Shown here: piece by piece, positions 11,905-24,214 of the stretch
Position numbering within the stretch: position 1 is the stretch's first letter
Layout of the letters: each line of letters begins with the position of its first letter
Notes under the pieces: model-generated
Seen by the model: the letters and a program-made list of their open reading frames with translations, nothing else
What the model was told of the DNA's origin: nothing
The model's database searches: none
Made by a program: the position numbers and the translations under genes
Assembly: GCA_030035585.1 (NCBI GenBank)
Contig: CM057467.1
Span: forward strand, 69,924,941-69,988,940
Origin: Dugong dugon
Lineage: Eukaryota > Chordata > Mammalia > Sirenia > Dugongidae
Reading direction: 5' to 3'
DNA: 64,000 nucleotides

Positions 11905-12500
11905 AGCACTCGCTCCGGGGGCACAGGTTTGCCTCTCCAGCATCCCGCAGTCGCCGGAAGCGGGTGTGCAGGGTTGGCGGTTGAGGCCCCGGGGGAGCAA
12001 TGTCTGTCCTCCTCTCCAGCGGCAAATCCTTGTGGACTCCACAGTGGTCCCCGCAGAGCGAACGTCTCCGAGGGCGCCAGGGGCCGTGGCTGCCCATTGC
12101 TCCTCCCCCGCGCCCCACTCCCATCCCTGCGCCGCCCGAAATCTCCCATAGCCAGGACTGGTGGCTGGATCGACCGCCCCGAGGCCTCAGGTCTGCCCGA
12201 CCCCCACGCGCTCCCCGAGGGAAGGACAAGGCCATAGGCTGCCGAAGCAGAACTCGAGGACCCGGAGCATTACCACCGACCCGCGGACAACGCGCCCGGC
12301 GGGCCCAGGGGCCACTCTGCGGTCAAAGCTCGCTTCCCAGGCGGTCTCCGCGCAGAAACCGTGTGCGAGGCGCGCCCCCTAGCAGAACTTCGCGCAGGGG
12401 TCAAGGTCAAGAGGTGGGCACGATGCCAGGGCTGCAGGAGCGCCCCACAACCTTCCCCAGACCTGGTGACGCGAGCAGCTCAGCTTCAGAGACGAGGTAA
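11905..12500. promoter_or_regulatory. Orphan CpG island
   Basis: About 600 bases of GC-rich DNA with dense CpG dinucleotides (dozens by eye, including GCGCGCCCC and ACCCGCGGACAACGCGCCCG) in otherwise CpG-poor surroundings. It does not resemble a repeat or rRNA. Several overlapping open frames exist on both strands, as expected by chance in GC-rich DNA, and none resembles a known protein. It lies 4 kb beyond the 3' end of the B3GNT6 pseudogene, where human synteny would put the 5' end of CAPN5 further left. It could be a CAPN5 or noncoding-RNA promoter, but no exon was identified. It abuts an antisense L1 fragment on the left. Confidence 0.6.
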
Positions 12501-12758
12501 CCAGTACCCCAGTGTCACACAGCAGGCTCATAACTGCGGCGGTTTTGAACCTTCTGAGCCGTGACCTTCCTGAATGTTGACCTCTTCATTTTAACTGTAA
12601 AACGGGGATTATCTACTGGCCCATCATAGAGATGGGAAGAAGTTGTCAACGCATAGATGTCACACTTTCTGGAGGATATGAAGTTTCTCCTCTCCTGGCC
12701 TCAGCATTCTTGTTTTCTTATCTCTTACAAGTACTAGATAAACAGCAGCTGCTCATTG

Positions 12759-12972
12759 TAAACCAAAAAACCAAACCCACTGCCATGGAGTTGATTCTGA
12801 CTCATAGCGGCCCTGCAGGACAGAGTAGAACTGCCCCATGGGATTTCCAAGGTTGTAGTCTGTATGGAAGCAGACTGCCACATCTTTCTACTGCAGAGCA
12901 GCTGGTGGGTTCAAACCCCTGACCTTTCGGTTAGCAGCTGAGCACTTAACCATTGTGCCACCAGGACTCCTT
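12759..12972 (-). mobile_element. AfroSINE, antisense
   Basis: CCAAACCCACTGCCATGGAG to CATTGTGCCACCAGGACTCC. Full-length by eye. Confidence 0.88.
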
Positions 12973-13110
12973 TCTGCTCATTATAGGAGGAAGGAATTCA
13001 GGGTTAATGATATTCAGTTTTCCAGAATGGGAGTCTGCATAAGGGGTGTCTGTGTGAGGGAAGCAGGGCAATGTTTCTTCGCTTATTTAGCAAATACTTA
13101 TTGGGCACTG

Positions 13111-13587
13111 TGATAGGCAGGATGGCCCCTCCAAGATCTCCACATCCTAGTCTCCAGAACCTGTGAATATGGTAGGTTACATGGCAAACGAGAGTTAGGT
13201 TGCAGAATGAGTTAAGGTTGCCAATAAGCTGACCTTAAGATAGGAAGATGATCTTGGGTAATCTAGGTAGACCCAATGTAATCACAAGGGTAGGGAGTTA
13301 GAGAAGGATACGTGACAATGAAGCAGAGAGGTGAGAACATGCAATTGCTGGCTTTAAAAATGGAAGGAGGGAACAAGCCGAGGAACTCAGGCAGCCTCTA
13401 AAAGCTGGAAAAGGCACGGAAATGGATTCTCTCCTATACCCTGCAGAACTCACAGCTGCTGACACCTTGATTTTGGCCCAGTTTGAGACCTATTTTGGAT
13501 TTCTGACCTCTAGAGCTGTAAGATACTAAATGTATTGCCACTAAGCTTGTGGTAATTTGTTACAGCAGCAATAAGAACAAATACAGT
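13111..13587 (+). mobile_element. MLT1-type MaLR LTR
   Basis: TGATAGGCAGGATGGCCCCT start, GCAGCCTCTAAAAGCTGGAA middle, GTGGTAATTTGTTACAGCAG near the end. An older family shared across placental mammals. Confidence 0.85.
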
Positions 13588-14244
13588 ATCCTAACAGATA
13601 CAGTTACACCATTAGCACAAATGAGCACTCATCCACTCATTCACTTACCCCTAAAGCAAGGCCAGCAAGGGAGAAGCGGCCATGGCTATTGGGGTTCCAG
13701 GGCCCGGGCTGCAGAAACGTTGATTAGATGGTATTTACTTCTCCTGCCTTTTTTGACCTCCTGGAGCAGAGAGTAAGCCTGAAGAACAACAGTGCCCTCC
13801 CACTGGGCCTCTGACATGGGCTATCGCCATGGAAAAAGAAGCTCAGAGAGGTGAAATGACCTGCTCAAGCTCCCAGAGTGGGGATGCTGGGATTTGCTAT
13901 TGGTTCCCTCCCAGTAAATCTGTGCCAGCCCTGATAAGAGTCAGACCCTCTCTCTGAGAGCAGCCAGTCTAGTTGGGGAGGAACAGGAGAACAGAGAGAA
14001 CACAAGGGGTTACCTGGAGTAAGGCAAGGCTGCTGCACCAGAAAGCTGGCAGAAATCCAGAGGCTCAAAACCAAAAATGTTTATTTTGTTCTCCCACAAT
14101 AGTGTGCACTGAGTCAGTAGTGGGCATCTCTGCTCTGCACAGTAACTCAGAAACCCTTTTGTTTTTCTGCCATCCTCTGCTCTCGCTATCTCTCAGGAGC
14201 TCACAATCAAGTGGGGAATGGCCCCTTAAACAGGCAAGTGGCTT

Positions 14245-14453
14245 GCAATCAGGGACGAATTTGCCCACCAGAGTACATTTGGCAATGTTTGGAGACATTT
14301 ATAGTTGTCATGACTTGGTGTGTGCTACTGGCATCTAATGGGTAGAGGACAGAGATGCTGCTAACCATCCCACAATGCACAGGAAAGCCCCCACAACAAA
14401 CAGTTGTCCTGCCCCAAATGTCGCTAGTACCGAGGTCGAGAAGTCCTGGCTTA
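14245..14453 (+). mobile_element. MER20-like hAT transposon
   Basis: ACATTTGGCAATGTTTGGAG, GGGTAGAGGACAGAGATGCT and CACAATGCACAGGAAAGCCC match the MER20 consensus from memory. Confidence 0.78.
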
Positions 14454-16066
14454 GGCCTAGGGTATTGTCCTCATTTATCAGGCCAGAGCTGTGTCACAGG
14501 CCCATCCATGTTCCAACTCAGGGGAAGGAGAAAGTGAGCACAGACAGGCATGGTCCAGAAGCAGTCCTCAAGGGGTCTGCTGCTTCCATTGAAGACAGCT
14601 TGACCACATGGCCACACCTAACTGCAAGGGGTGCTGGGAAATGTAGTCTAGTTTTGTTCCCAGGAGAAAGGGGATGGCAGATTTTGGTGGGCAGTTAGCA
14701 GCCTCTGCCACAGACGTCCTAATTGATACAAGACATGGTGGTGGTGGTTGGAGGGCATTTTGGGTGAAAGGATCAGAGCTTGTGCAAAGATGTAGAGGTA
14801 GGAGGGAGCCTGACAGACCAGGGGCACCATGATGGTTCTGCCTGGATAGAGTCTGAAGTGGGGAGGAGTGGGGTTGGGGGCAAGGAGGGAATGGTGAGCA
14901 GCAGCCAGGTTGCAGGATCCTTAAATGCCAGGCTGAGGAATCTGGACTTTCCTGCTCAGGCTCTTTCCTCCTTAGCCCTTGTCCATCTTACACAGTCGGG
15001 ACCTTGATAATGCACATTTCTGCCTTGCCCTTAAGCCGTTTCCTTGATTTTCCTACTTTGTGAAGCTCTAGGAGTCCAGTGCTGATCCTCACAGGCTCCA
15101 TCATAAACCCCAGCTGACCTCCCCAGTCACTGACCTCCAGCCTCCTAATCACTATTTACCACAGACGCTCCAGTCACCCCTGCACACTCCCTAATCATTG
15201 TCCTGGTTACTAATCAGGTCCCACTCCCAAACACAGTTCTATGCATGACTCCACAGGCTTTCCAAACACTGACAGACTCCCCAGGCATCGCCTTTCATGG
15301 CATCCCCATGGTGGCCTCCCCAGAACCCCCAACTTGGCTCTCCAAGGCTGACTGACCCTGATGCCCAGACCCTGGCAAGGACCAGGTCTTTTTTCCTGGG
15401 AGTGCATGCTGGCAGGGCAGGTCTATGTGGGCAGGACTCAAACAGGCCATTAGCTGTGGTCAGGCTGAGCATGGAGGGGGCTACAAGGGTGTGTTGTCTG
15501 GGAGTGACCACACGACCCTGGATTAGTCAGGACCCTGACTGGGCTGCATGTTTCCACTTTGCACAGTGGGGAGACTGACCTCACAGGGTTCTGGGGTTGG
15601 GGGAAGAACTGGGTGCTGGGTGGGAGGAAGACTGCCAGGGACCTCTCTAACTCTAGGGGTGTGGCTTTTAGGTCTCGACGCTAGACTGTCTTCTGGGAGG
15701 GGGTAGTCATCTGCTGACTGTCAACCCAGCTCCAGCCAAACCCATTTGCAGAGGAAATGATAACCCCTCATATTTGTACTACACCTGACAGGTGACATTT
15801 GGTCCTGGCCCCTCACACCTCCCTTGCTCCTGGCCCACACTGACTCAAGTGTCCACTCTGCTATAGAATGAACCAGGCCAGGTGCTCTCTCTACCTCTGA
15901 GGAGCTGGAAATTAAATAATAACGGCCTCTTAAACAGGCAGTGACAGTCTGCCGGGACCAGTCTAGGAGAGTACAGATATGGCACTGAGGTGGGAGTGAG
16001 GTGAGTGGAAAGTTTCTTGGAGAAGGCAATGCAGCTGGGTTTGGAAGGATGGACAGCATTCTGGTG
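14454..16066. other. No gene seen
   Basis: Unique DNA downstream of the B3GNT6 pseudogene. It may include its former 3' UTR near 16.3 kb, but no exon was recognised. Confidence 0.45.
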
Positions 16067-16256
16067 CAGTGGTCCTCAATCCTGGCTGCCCATTAGAATC
16101 ACCTGGGGAACTTAAAAAATATTCAAATGCCTGGGGCCACCCTAGACTAGCAGAATCAGAACCTCTGGGATGAGGCCAGGGCATAGGTATTTTTTACTAC
16201 CCCCATCCCCACTTCCCCAGGTGATTACAATGTGTAGCCAGGTTCAGATCCACTGA
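16067..16256 (+). mobile_element. MER5A-like hAT transposon
   Basis: CCCATTAGAATCACCTGGGG at the start and CCCAGGTGATTACAATGTGT near the end give the partly inverted ends typical of MER5A. Lies just beyond the B3GNT6 stop. Confidence 0.82.
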
Positions 16257-16371
16257 GTCAGGTAAGACAGAGGTATCCAGAACTGGAAAGGCACGTTTTC
16301 AGTAGGGAAAACATCATGTGCGGAGGCCCAGGGTCTGAGCCCCACATGCACCCAGCGCCATCCATCCAGCC

Positions 16372-17497
16372 TCAGGAGACCCTGCGACCCCGGGAACAAT
16401 TCAGCTTGGGGTTGTGCAGTGCCTTCCACATGAGGCGCATCTCGTAGGGCACGAAGCGGTGCACGAGCAGTAGCTCACGGTATATGCAAGGGTCAAAGGA
16501 GGACCCGTGGGTGCCTGGCAGCTGCACGCCGTAGAGCCCGATGCCTTCGTGGCTGCTAGGCGCCAGGCCTGCACGCTGCAGGCACATGCCCATGTAGGCA
16601 TCATCGATGGGGAAGAGTGGCGTGTGGCGGGCGGCCCTGCGCAGGGCCTGGGCCGTGTGGCTGGACAGGAGGAAGCCGCCGCTGCTGCGGTATATCGGGT
16701 AGGCCGTCCCAGGGAATATCTGCGGAGGCACGAAGTACTTGCTCCAGCTGTCGCGAATGGGCATGGAGCCGTCCATGAGCTGCCCGGTGAAGAGGTGGCG
16801 GCCTGGCCGCTGCTCTTCCAGGAAGCGCAGCATGTTGGCCGTGTGCACAAAGACGTCGTCGTCGCCGCTGAGCAGAAAGCGCGCCTGTGGGCAGCGCGCC
16901 GCCAGCCAGTCCAACAGGTGCACGTGCTTGAGCGAGAGGTTAAGGAAGGTGTTGGCGAAGGCCCACTGCAGCACGTCGCCGTGCTCCCGCGCTTCCAGGC
17001 TCACCAGGGCGTCCAGCTGCTCCGAGCGCTCGCGGTGCTCAGGCGCCGGGTGCCCAGGTGGAAGAGACGGCGCACTGGCAGCCCGCGGTAGCTGTGCTCC
17101 TGTCCCCACGTGCGGCGGATAATCTCGCGCCGCTCGTAGTTTTCGGGAGATGACTTCACCGCCAGGAGCAGGAAGACGCCGCGGCGGCCCGCGCACTTGG
17201 CTGGCGCGTCCCAAAGCAGCGGAAAGTGGCGCAGTGGCGGTACCGCAGAAAGTCTTGGATCCGGGCAGGCAGCTGCTCAAAGTCGGGCGTGGAGTTCACA
17301 GAGGCGTTGGCCACACACAGGGGCCCTGGGCTGAGAGCTGAGGGCTGCGCAGCAACAGCATCTATCCGGAGATCCCACGCCTCCTCCTGCTGGGACTTCT
17401 AGGCCTGGAGGTGCAGTGTCAAGAAACTCAGGCCTACCAGAAGGAAGAACGGAGTCTTGGATCTTGATTTCATGGACCTGTGGCAGGGAAAGGCCAT
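16372..17497 (-). pseudogene. B3GNT6: B3GNT6 coding exon (core 3 O-glycan synthase), apparently disabled
   Basis: The family product is a Golgi type II membrane GT31 enzyme that adds beta-1,3-linked GlcNAc to O-GalNAc, making mucin core 3. Reading begins MAFPCHRS at 17497, directly after a pyrimidine-rich 3' splice site, so the 5' UTR lies in an upstream exon, as in human. A hydrophobic anchor (FFLLVGLSFLTL) follows, then an Asn/Cys-rich stem (CVANASVNST) and the catalytic domain. That domain has SGDDDVFVH (the DDD motif at 16855-16863), DSWSKYFVPP, FPIDDAYMGMC and a final GRRVS with stop TGA at 16372-16374. Three lesions are visible: TAG at 17399-17401, a one-base deletion near 17231, and a one-base deletion near 17050 together with loss of three codons. 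The downstream frame is open from about 17050 to the stop. Assignment to B3GNT6 over paralogues rests on both termini and on ACER3 next door. Pseudogene status is inferred; errors in the assembly could explain the two deletions in C-runs but less easily the stop. Confidence 0.88.
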
Positions 17498-17771
17498 CTG
17501 TGGGGGAAACTAAGTCAGAGGTGAGCCAGGAGTTGTTTGACATTAGTGTAACTCCACCCTTACCCCTTCACATCTTTCCCAGAACCAAGCCCCTTCTCTG
17601 TTAATAAGAAGGAGTCAGAACTCAAGATTACACTGAAGCATCCCATGTCTCCCACATCCCAGAGCCTTCTTCTGATCTTCAGATCTGTGTATCCCATTGC
17701 CTTCTGGACATCTCCCCCTAACTCCTCTTAGGCCATGTGGACTACTCATGACCAAAGCCAAATTCTCCATC

Positions 17772-18281
17772 TGTCATGGATTGAATTGTGTCCCCCTAAA
17801 ATATGTGTATCAATTTGGCTAGGCCATGATTCCCAGTATTGTGTGATGGTCCACCATTTTGTCATCTGATATGATTTTCTTTTGTGTTGTAAATGATGTT
17901 AATGAGGTGGGATAGGCAGCAGTTATGTTAATGAGGCAGTACTCAGGCTACTAGATTGGATTGTGTCTTGAGCCAATCTGTTTTGAGATGTAAAAGAGAT
18001 AAGAGAGCAGAGAGACAGGGGGACCTCATACCACCAAGAAAACAGCACTGGGAGCAGAGCACGTCCTTTGGACTTGGTGTTCCTGCGTGGAAAAGCTCCA
18101 AGTCCAGGAAAAGATTGATGACAAGGACTTTCCTCCAGAACTGACAGAGAAGGCCTTCCTCTGGAGCTGACGCCCTGAATTTCAACTTCTAGCCTACTAG
18201 ACTGTGAGAGAATAAACTTCTGTTTGTTAAAGCCATCCACTTGTGGTATTTCTGTCACAGCAGCACTAGATGACTAAGACA
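17772..18281 (+). mobile_element. Solo MaLR-type LTR with perfect target duplication
   Basis: TGTCATGGATTGAATTGTGT at the start and GATGACTAAGACA at the end, with AATAAA near 18213. The 5-bp flanks CCATC are identical on both sides. No internal region. It lies just upstream of the B3GNT6 coding exon on the gene's minus strand. Confidence 0.92.
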
Positions 18282-18683
18282 CCATCTTACTGTGAATCAT
18301 TATCCTGCATTTCCCACCTCAGTAAATGGTACTACCACCCACCAGTTGCTCAGCCCAGAAGCATTGACTCCCCACATTCCTCAACTTAAAGCCACTCTCC
18401 CCATGCATTGTACAGCTTTCCCATTTTACTCCCTCCTCTCCATCCCTGCCCAGGCCTGATCCTTTTAATCCATTCCCCTCTTGCCATCAGAGTCAAGGAA
18501 GTCTCTGGTGATAGTACTGGACTCAGACCCAGGTCAGAATTCTGGCTTTACCATCCAAGCTGCACCATCATGAACAAGTCATTTCAGAGCTCTAGGTCTG
18601 GGTATTCTCATCTATAACAAAGGGTTTGTAAATTCCTACTTTGGAAGGTTGTGTGGACATCAAATAAGATGCTATATAAAAAC
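18282..18683. other. Old repeat remnants
   Basis: L2-like then MIR-like text (TTCTGGCTTTACCATCCAAG). Upstream of B3GNT6; the expected noncoding first exon was not recognised. Confidence 0.45.
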
Positions 18684-18694
18684 ATCTGGCATCA

Positions 18695-21600
18695 GACTTC
18701 TGGGAAGATGGCGGTGTGAACAGATCTGAACTCCTGACCCTCTCAACAAGAACAACAATAAAAGCAACTAGGATTCTGTGTACAGCCCTGCAAAGTCCGA
18801 AATGATGGGAAATGAATGGCAGCAAGGAACTGAAAACTGAATAAAAACAAGGACAAATCATAAGATAAGGAAAACAAGAATTGCTGAAAGCAGTTCTTCA
18901 AATGGAAAAGAAAGAGCACTAGACACCTGCTCAAAGCTGTACATGAGGAGAAAGTAAAGGTAAAGGTGTGGACAAAAGGGCTAGTTTTATGGTATTTTTG
19001 GTTGTTAACTTTAGTTGTTTTAAAAGCTTTATAACAGCAAATGAATAATAAGTGTAATCTTCTGTTAATGGGCATATGAGGTATGAAGATGTAATTGGTG
19101 ACAACAACAACAGAGAAAGGGCTGGGGGTGGGGGGCAGTATAGAAGTAGAGTTTTTGTATGTTACTGAAGATAAGTAGGTGTCAAGTTAAACAAGGTTGT
19201 TGTATATATATGGTGTCAAATTAGTTTTCATGGTAACCACAAGGAAAATATCTTTAAAATACACACAGTAGGTAAGAAGTAGGAAATCAAAAGTGTTTAA
19301 TAAAAAAATAAACTAAACACAAATAATGACAAAATTGCAGGAAATGAAGGTCAAAGAAGAAACAAGACACACAAAAAATAATTAGCAAAATGACAGAAGT
19401 AAGACCTTCATTATCAGTAATTACCATAAATGGAAATGGATTAAATGTTCCAAGTAAAAGGCAGATAGTGGCAGAATGAATTAAAAAACATGATACATCC
19501 ACATGCTGTCTGCAAGAGACACATCTTAGGCCCAAAGACACAAACAGACTGAAAGTGAAAGGATGGAAATGAATAATCCATGCTAATAATAACCAAAAAA
19601 GAGTAAGGGTGGCCATATTGATAGCAGACAAAATAGACTAAGTAAAAATCTGTCACAACAGATGAAGATGTACATTATATAATGATAAAAGAGTCAATTC
19701 ATCAAAAAAATAACAAATATAAATATATATGCACCTAACATCAAAGCACCAAAATTTATGAAGCAAAAACTTATAGAACTGTAGGAAGTAACAAATAGCT
19801 CTAAAATAATAGTTGGGGATTTCAATATTGGATAGAACATCTAGAAAGAAGATTAGTAAGGAAATAGAAGACTTTAACAACACTGTAAACCAATTAGACC
19901 TAACAGATATGCATAAAACACTCCACTCAATAACAGAACATTACATATTCTTCTCCAGTACCATGAGTCATTCTCCAGGATAGACCATATCCTAGCTCAC
20001 AAGTTGTCTTAGGCTAGGTTCTCTAGATAAGCAAAACCAGTGAAGCATATGTGTATGTGTATACATATGCTTCACTCTGTTATATATATAATACAGAGAT
20101 TTATAGCAAGGAAATGGCTCACACAGTTGTAAAGGCTAAAAAGTCCCAAATCCGTGGGTCAGGCTGGAGGCTTCTCCTGACCCACACAGCTGCAGGGGTG
20201 AAGAATCCAAGATCAGCAAATAAGCTGCTAGCTCAAGTCCCAAGAACTGGAGGTCAGATGCAGGATCCAGAGCAAACAAAAGCCATTGACCTTTGCCAGA
20301 AAGTCCAATATATTGGATGCAGGCCACACCCCCAAGGAAACTCCCTTTCAACTGATTGGTTGCTCATAGCAGATCTCATTGTGGAGGTGATTACACCATT
20401 ACATAGCTGCTAAACTACATCATAACTGACAATGCCAAACCACTGAGAATCATGGCGCAGCCAAGTTGACTCACAACTTTAACCATCACATAAGTCTCAA
20501 TACATTTAAAAAGATTGAAATCATATTAAGTGTTTTCTCCAACCATAAGGAAGTAATACTAGAAATTAATAGAAAAAGGAAAACTGAAAAATACACAAAT
20601 ATATGGAAATTAGACAATACTTTATTAAATAAAAAATGGTCAAAGAAAAAATCAAGAGAGAAAAGAGTCAAACAAAAATAAAAACACAACATACCTTAAC
20701 CTATGGGATGCAGGGAAGGCAGTGTTAAGAGGGAAATTTATAGTAATGGACACTTACACTAACAAATAGCCTACCTCTACAATTTGAACATCTAGAAAAA
20801 GAAGAGCAAATTAAACCTACCAGAAGGAAGGAAATAAATGAAATAGACAATAGAAAAATAATAAAGAAAATCAACAAACCCAGTAGTTCTTTGAAAAGAT
20901 CAGTAAAATCAACAAACCTTTATCTAGATTGATAAAAGAGAAAATGCAGATAACTAAAATAATGAATGAAACTGGAGACATTACAACTGACCCAATAGAA
21001 ATAAAAAGGATCATAATAGAATATTATGAACAGTTCTATGCCAACAAACTTGATAAATTCCTAGGAACACATAGTCTACCTAAACTGACCCAAGAAGAAA
21101 TAGAAAATATCAACAGACCCATAACAAGTGAAGAGATTTGAAACAGTAATAAAAAACTTCCCAACAACAACAACAACAACAAAGTCCTGGACCAGATAGC
21201 ATCACTGGGGAATTCTACCAAACATTTAAAAAAGAATTGACACCAATCCTGCTCAAACTCTTCCAAAAAGTAGGAGGAAAGAACACTCCATAACTCATTC
21301 TGTGAACAGCATTACCCTGATACCAAAGCCAGACAGACATGACGATAAAAGTAGAGGCCAATATTCCTTATGAACATAGATGCAAAAATACTCAACAAAG
21401 AACTAGTGAACTGAATCCAACAGCGTATTAAAAGAATTATACACCATGATCAAGTGGGGTTTATCCCAGGAATGCAAAGGTGGTTCAGTATTAGAAAGTC
21501 AATCAATATAAGACACCACATAAATAGAACAACAGAAAAGCATCATATGATCATATAAATTGATGCAGAAAAGGCATTTGACAAAATTCAACAACTTTCA

Positions 21601-23798
21601 TGATAAAAACACTCAACAACATAGGAATAGAAGGGAAATTCCTCAATATAATAAAGGGCATTTATGGAAAACCCACAACTAACATCATACTCAGTCAGTG
21701 GAGAAAGATTGAGAACTTCCCCATTAAGATCAGGAACAAGACAAGAACTCCCACTCTCACCATTGCTATTCAATACTGTACTGGAAGTCATAGCCAAATC
21801 AATTAGGCAAGGGATTAAAAAAAAGTATCCACATTGTAAACAAGGTAGTAAAACTGTCCCTTTTTTCAGACGGCATGATCCTATATATAGAAAATCCCAA
21901 AGACTCCACAAGAAAGCTATTAGAGCTAATAAATAAATTCAGCATAGTGATACAAGGTCAACACACAAAAATCAGTCGTGTTTCTATATATCAGCAACAA
22001 ACAAACTGAAAAGGAAATTAAGGAATAGCATCTAAAAGAATAAAGTACCTAGGAATAAATTTAACCAAGAAGGTGAAAGACTTATACATGGAAAACTATA
22101 TAACATTACTAAAAGAAATCAAAGAAGACCTAAATAAATGGAAGGACATTCATGTTCATGGATTGGAACGCTCAATATAGTTAAGATATCAGTTCTGCCT
22201 AAAGCACTCTATAAATTCAATGTAATCTCCACTAAAATCCCAATAGCCTTCTTTGGAGAAATGGAAAAGCCAATCCTCAAATTTATGTAGAAGGGCAAGG
22301 GATCCCGAATAGCTAAAGCAATATGGAAAAAGAAGAATAAAGTAGGAGGACTCACATTTCCTGATTTAAAAGCATGTGATAAAACTATAGTAATCAAAAT
22401 ACCCGGTACTGGTATAATGATAGACATACAGATCGATGGAACAGAGTTAAGAGTCTAGAAATAAACTCATGTATATCCATCTTCAGTTGATTTTTGATAA
22501 GGGTGCTAAGTCCATTCAATGGGGGAAAGAAGAGTCTCTTTAATAAATAAATAGTGCTAGGAAAATTTGATTTCCACATGCAAAAGAATGAATCAGGATC
22601 CATGCCTCACACCAAAACCAATTCAAAATGTATTAAGGACCTAAATGTGAGAACTAATACCATAAAATTCTTAGGAGAAAGTATAGGGTATGGTTACAGG
22701 ACCTAGTTTTTAACAATGGATTACCAGATGTGACACCAAAAGCACAAGCAGTAAAAGACAAAAGATAAATGGGACCTCATAAAAATTAAATACTTTCATT
22801 CATCAAAGAACTTTATCAACAAAGTGAAGCGACAACCCAGATTGGGAGAAAATTTTGGGGAACCATGTATCTGATAAGGGTCTAATATCCAAAATATATT
22901 TTAAAAAACTTCTACAACTTAAAAGACAAACAACCCAATGACAAAATGGGCAAATGACTTGACAGATATTTCACCAAAGAGGACATACAAATGGCCAACA
23001 AACATATGAAAAGATGTGCAATGTTATTAGCCCATTAGGGAGATGCAAATCAAAACCACAATGAGATACCATTTCCCTCCCATTAGAATGGCTATGATAG
23101 AAAAAAATGAAAAACAAGTGGCGAGGATGTGAAGAAACTGAAACCTTCATCCATTGCTGGTGAAAATGCAAGATGGCATAGCTGCTGTGGAAAACAGTTT
23201 GGTGGTTTCTAACAAAGTTGGACATAGAGCTACCATATGACCCAGCAATCCCAGTCCTAAGTATATAGTCAAAAGCTTTGAAAGCAGAAATGCAAACAGA
23301 AACCTGTACACCAATGTTCACTGCAGCACTACTCACAATAGCCAAAATGTGGAAACAACCTAAATGTCCATCAGCAGATGAATGGATAAGCAAACTGTGG
23401 TATATACACACAATGGAATATTACTCAGCCATAAAGAAAAATGAAGTCACAAATGTATGCCACAACATGGATGAATCTTGAAAACATTATGCTGAGTGAG
23501 ATGTCAGTCACAAAAGGACAAAATACTGTATGATCTCGCTTATATGAAATAGGCAAATATATAGAAACCGAAGATTATTAATTGTTACCAGTGGTGGAAG
23601 GTAGGGGGAAAAGGAGAGTTACTGTTTAGGGGGCACTGAGCTTATGTTAAAGGTGGTGGAATAAATCAGAAAAGGATAGTGACAATGGTTGCACAAATGA
23701 AGACTATAATAAATATCACTGAATAATTTATGTAAAAAATGGTTGAATTGGCAAATGTTTGTTAAGTATATTTTTACCACCACAAAATAATAATAAAA
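18695..23798 (+). mobile_element. L1 LINE with target duplication, apparently lacking ORF1
   Basis: The 5' end ACTTCTGGGAAGATGGCGG is typical of L1. ORF2-like sequence runs from about 19390 to 22500 (for example the frame at 20929-21141 with PITSEEI), then the 3' UTR to an A-rich tail. ATCTGGCATCA occurs at 18684-18694 and 23799-23809 as target duplication. Between the 5' end and the pre-ORF2 region there is only about 0.6 kb, with nothing recognisable as ORF1. Many stops. An LTR is nested at 20005-20490. Confidence 0.85.
20005..20490 (-). mobile_element. Diverged LTR nested in L1
   Basis: TGTCTTAGGCTAGGTTCTCT to TTAACCATCACA, interrupting L1 ORF2-related sequence. Flanks CAAGT and TAAGT are a probable 4-5 bp duplication. 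Ends resemble MaLR LTRs but the body differs from the other copies. Confidence 0.75.
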
Positions 23799-23809
23799 AT
23801 CTGGCATCA

Positions 23810-24214
23810 AGTAGCTGGCCAATGAATGGCACTAATATTGTGACCTCTTGGTTATCCTCTGGCCCCACCTCCTCCTATTTCTACCTGTTGGTAGTATTTG
23901 CTGTTCCCAAAACGTGAGGTCAGGCTCTCTCCCTTATATATCTAAGTCCTTCAGCCTCCCCAGGTGTACCTTAGGCCCCACCTTCATGGAGGCTCCCAGG
24001 AAGAATCCCAGATCACAACAACCTTTTCCTTATTTAATTGCTGCCCACTAAATTCAATCACATTGGGTCCTGAACTAGTCACTTCTTGAAACATACTCTT
24101 CTCTCTCTCACACAGATTCCACAGTCTCCTGGCTTTCCTTCTACCTTTTTGACCATGTGTCTCATTCCCTTTGCTCGATTCGCCCTCTATTGACCTTTAC
24201 CACCACGTGTCTGT
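23810..24214. other. No gene seen
   Basis: Pyrimidine-rich unique or old L2-like DNA between the L1 and the RTE. Confidence 0.4.

Noticed and set aside
12000..12500. 166-codon open frame in the CpG island
   Set aside because: Several frames are open at once on both strands as expected from GC richness. Low-complexity Pro/Arg composition and no recognised domain.
16507..17091. 194-codon open frame on the plus strand
   Set aside because: It is the antisense shadow of the GC-rich B3GNT6 exon and shows no protein-like motifs.
16372..17280. 302-codon open frame taken as an intact glycosyltransferase
   Set aside because: It has no ATG at 17280 (the first codon is TTG), and its first third is B3GNT6 sequence read in the wrong frame. 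True similarity starts only after about 17050.
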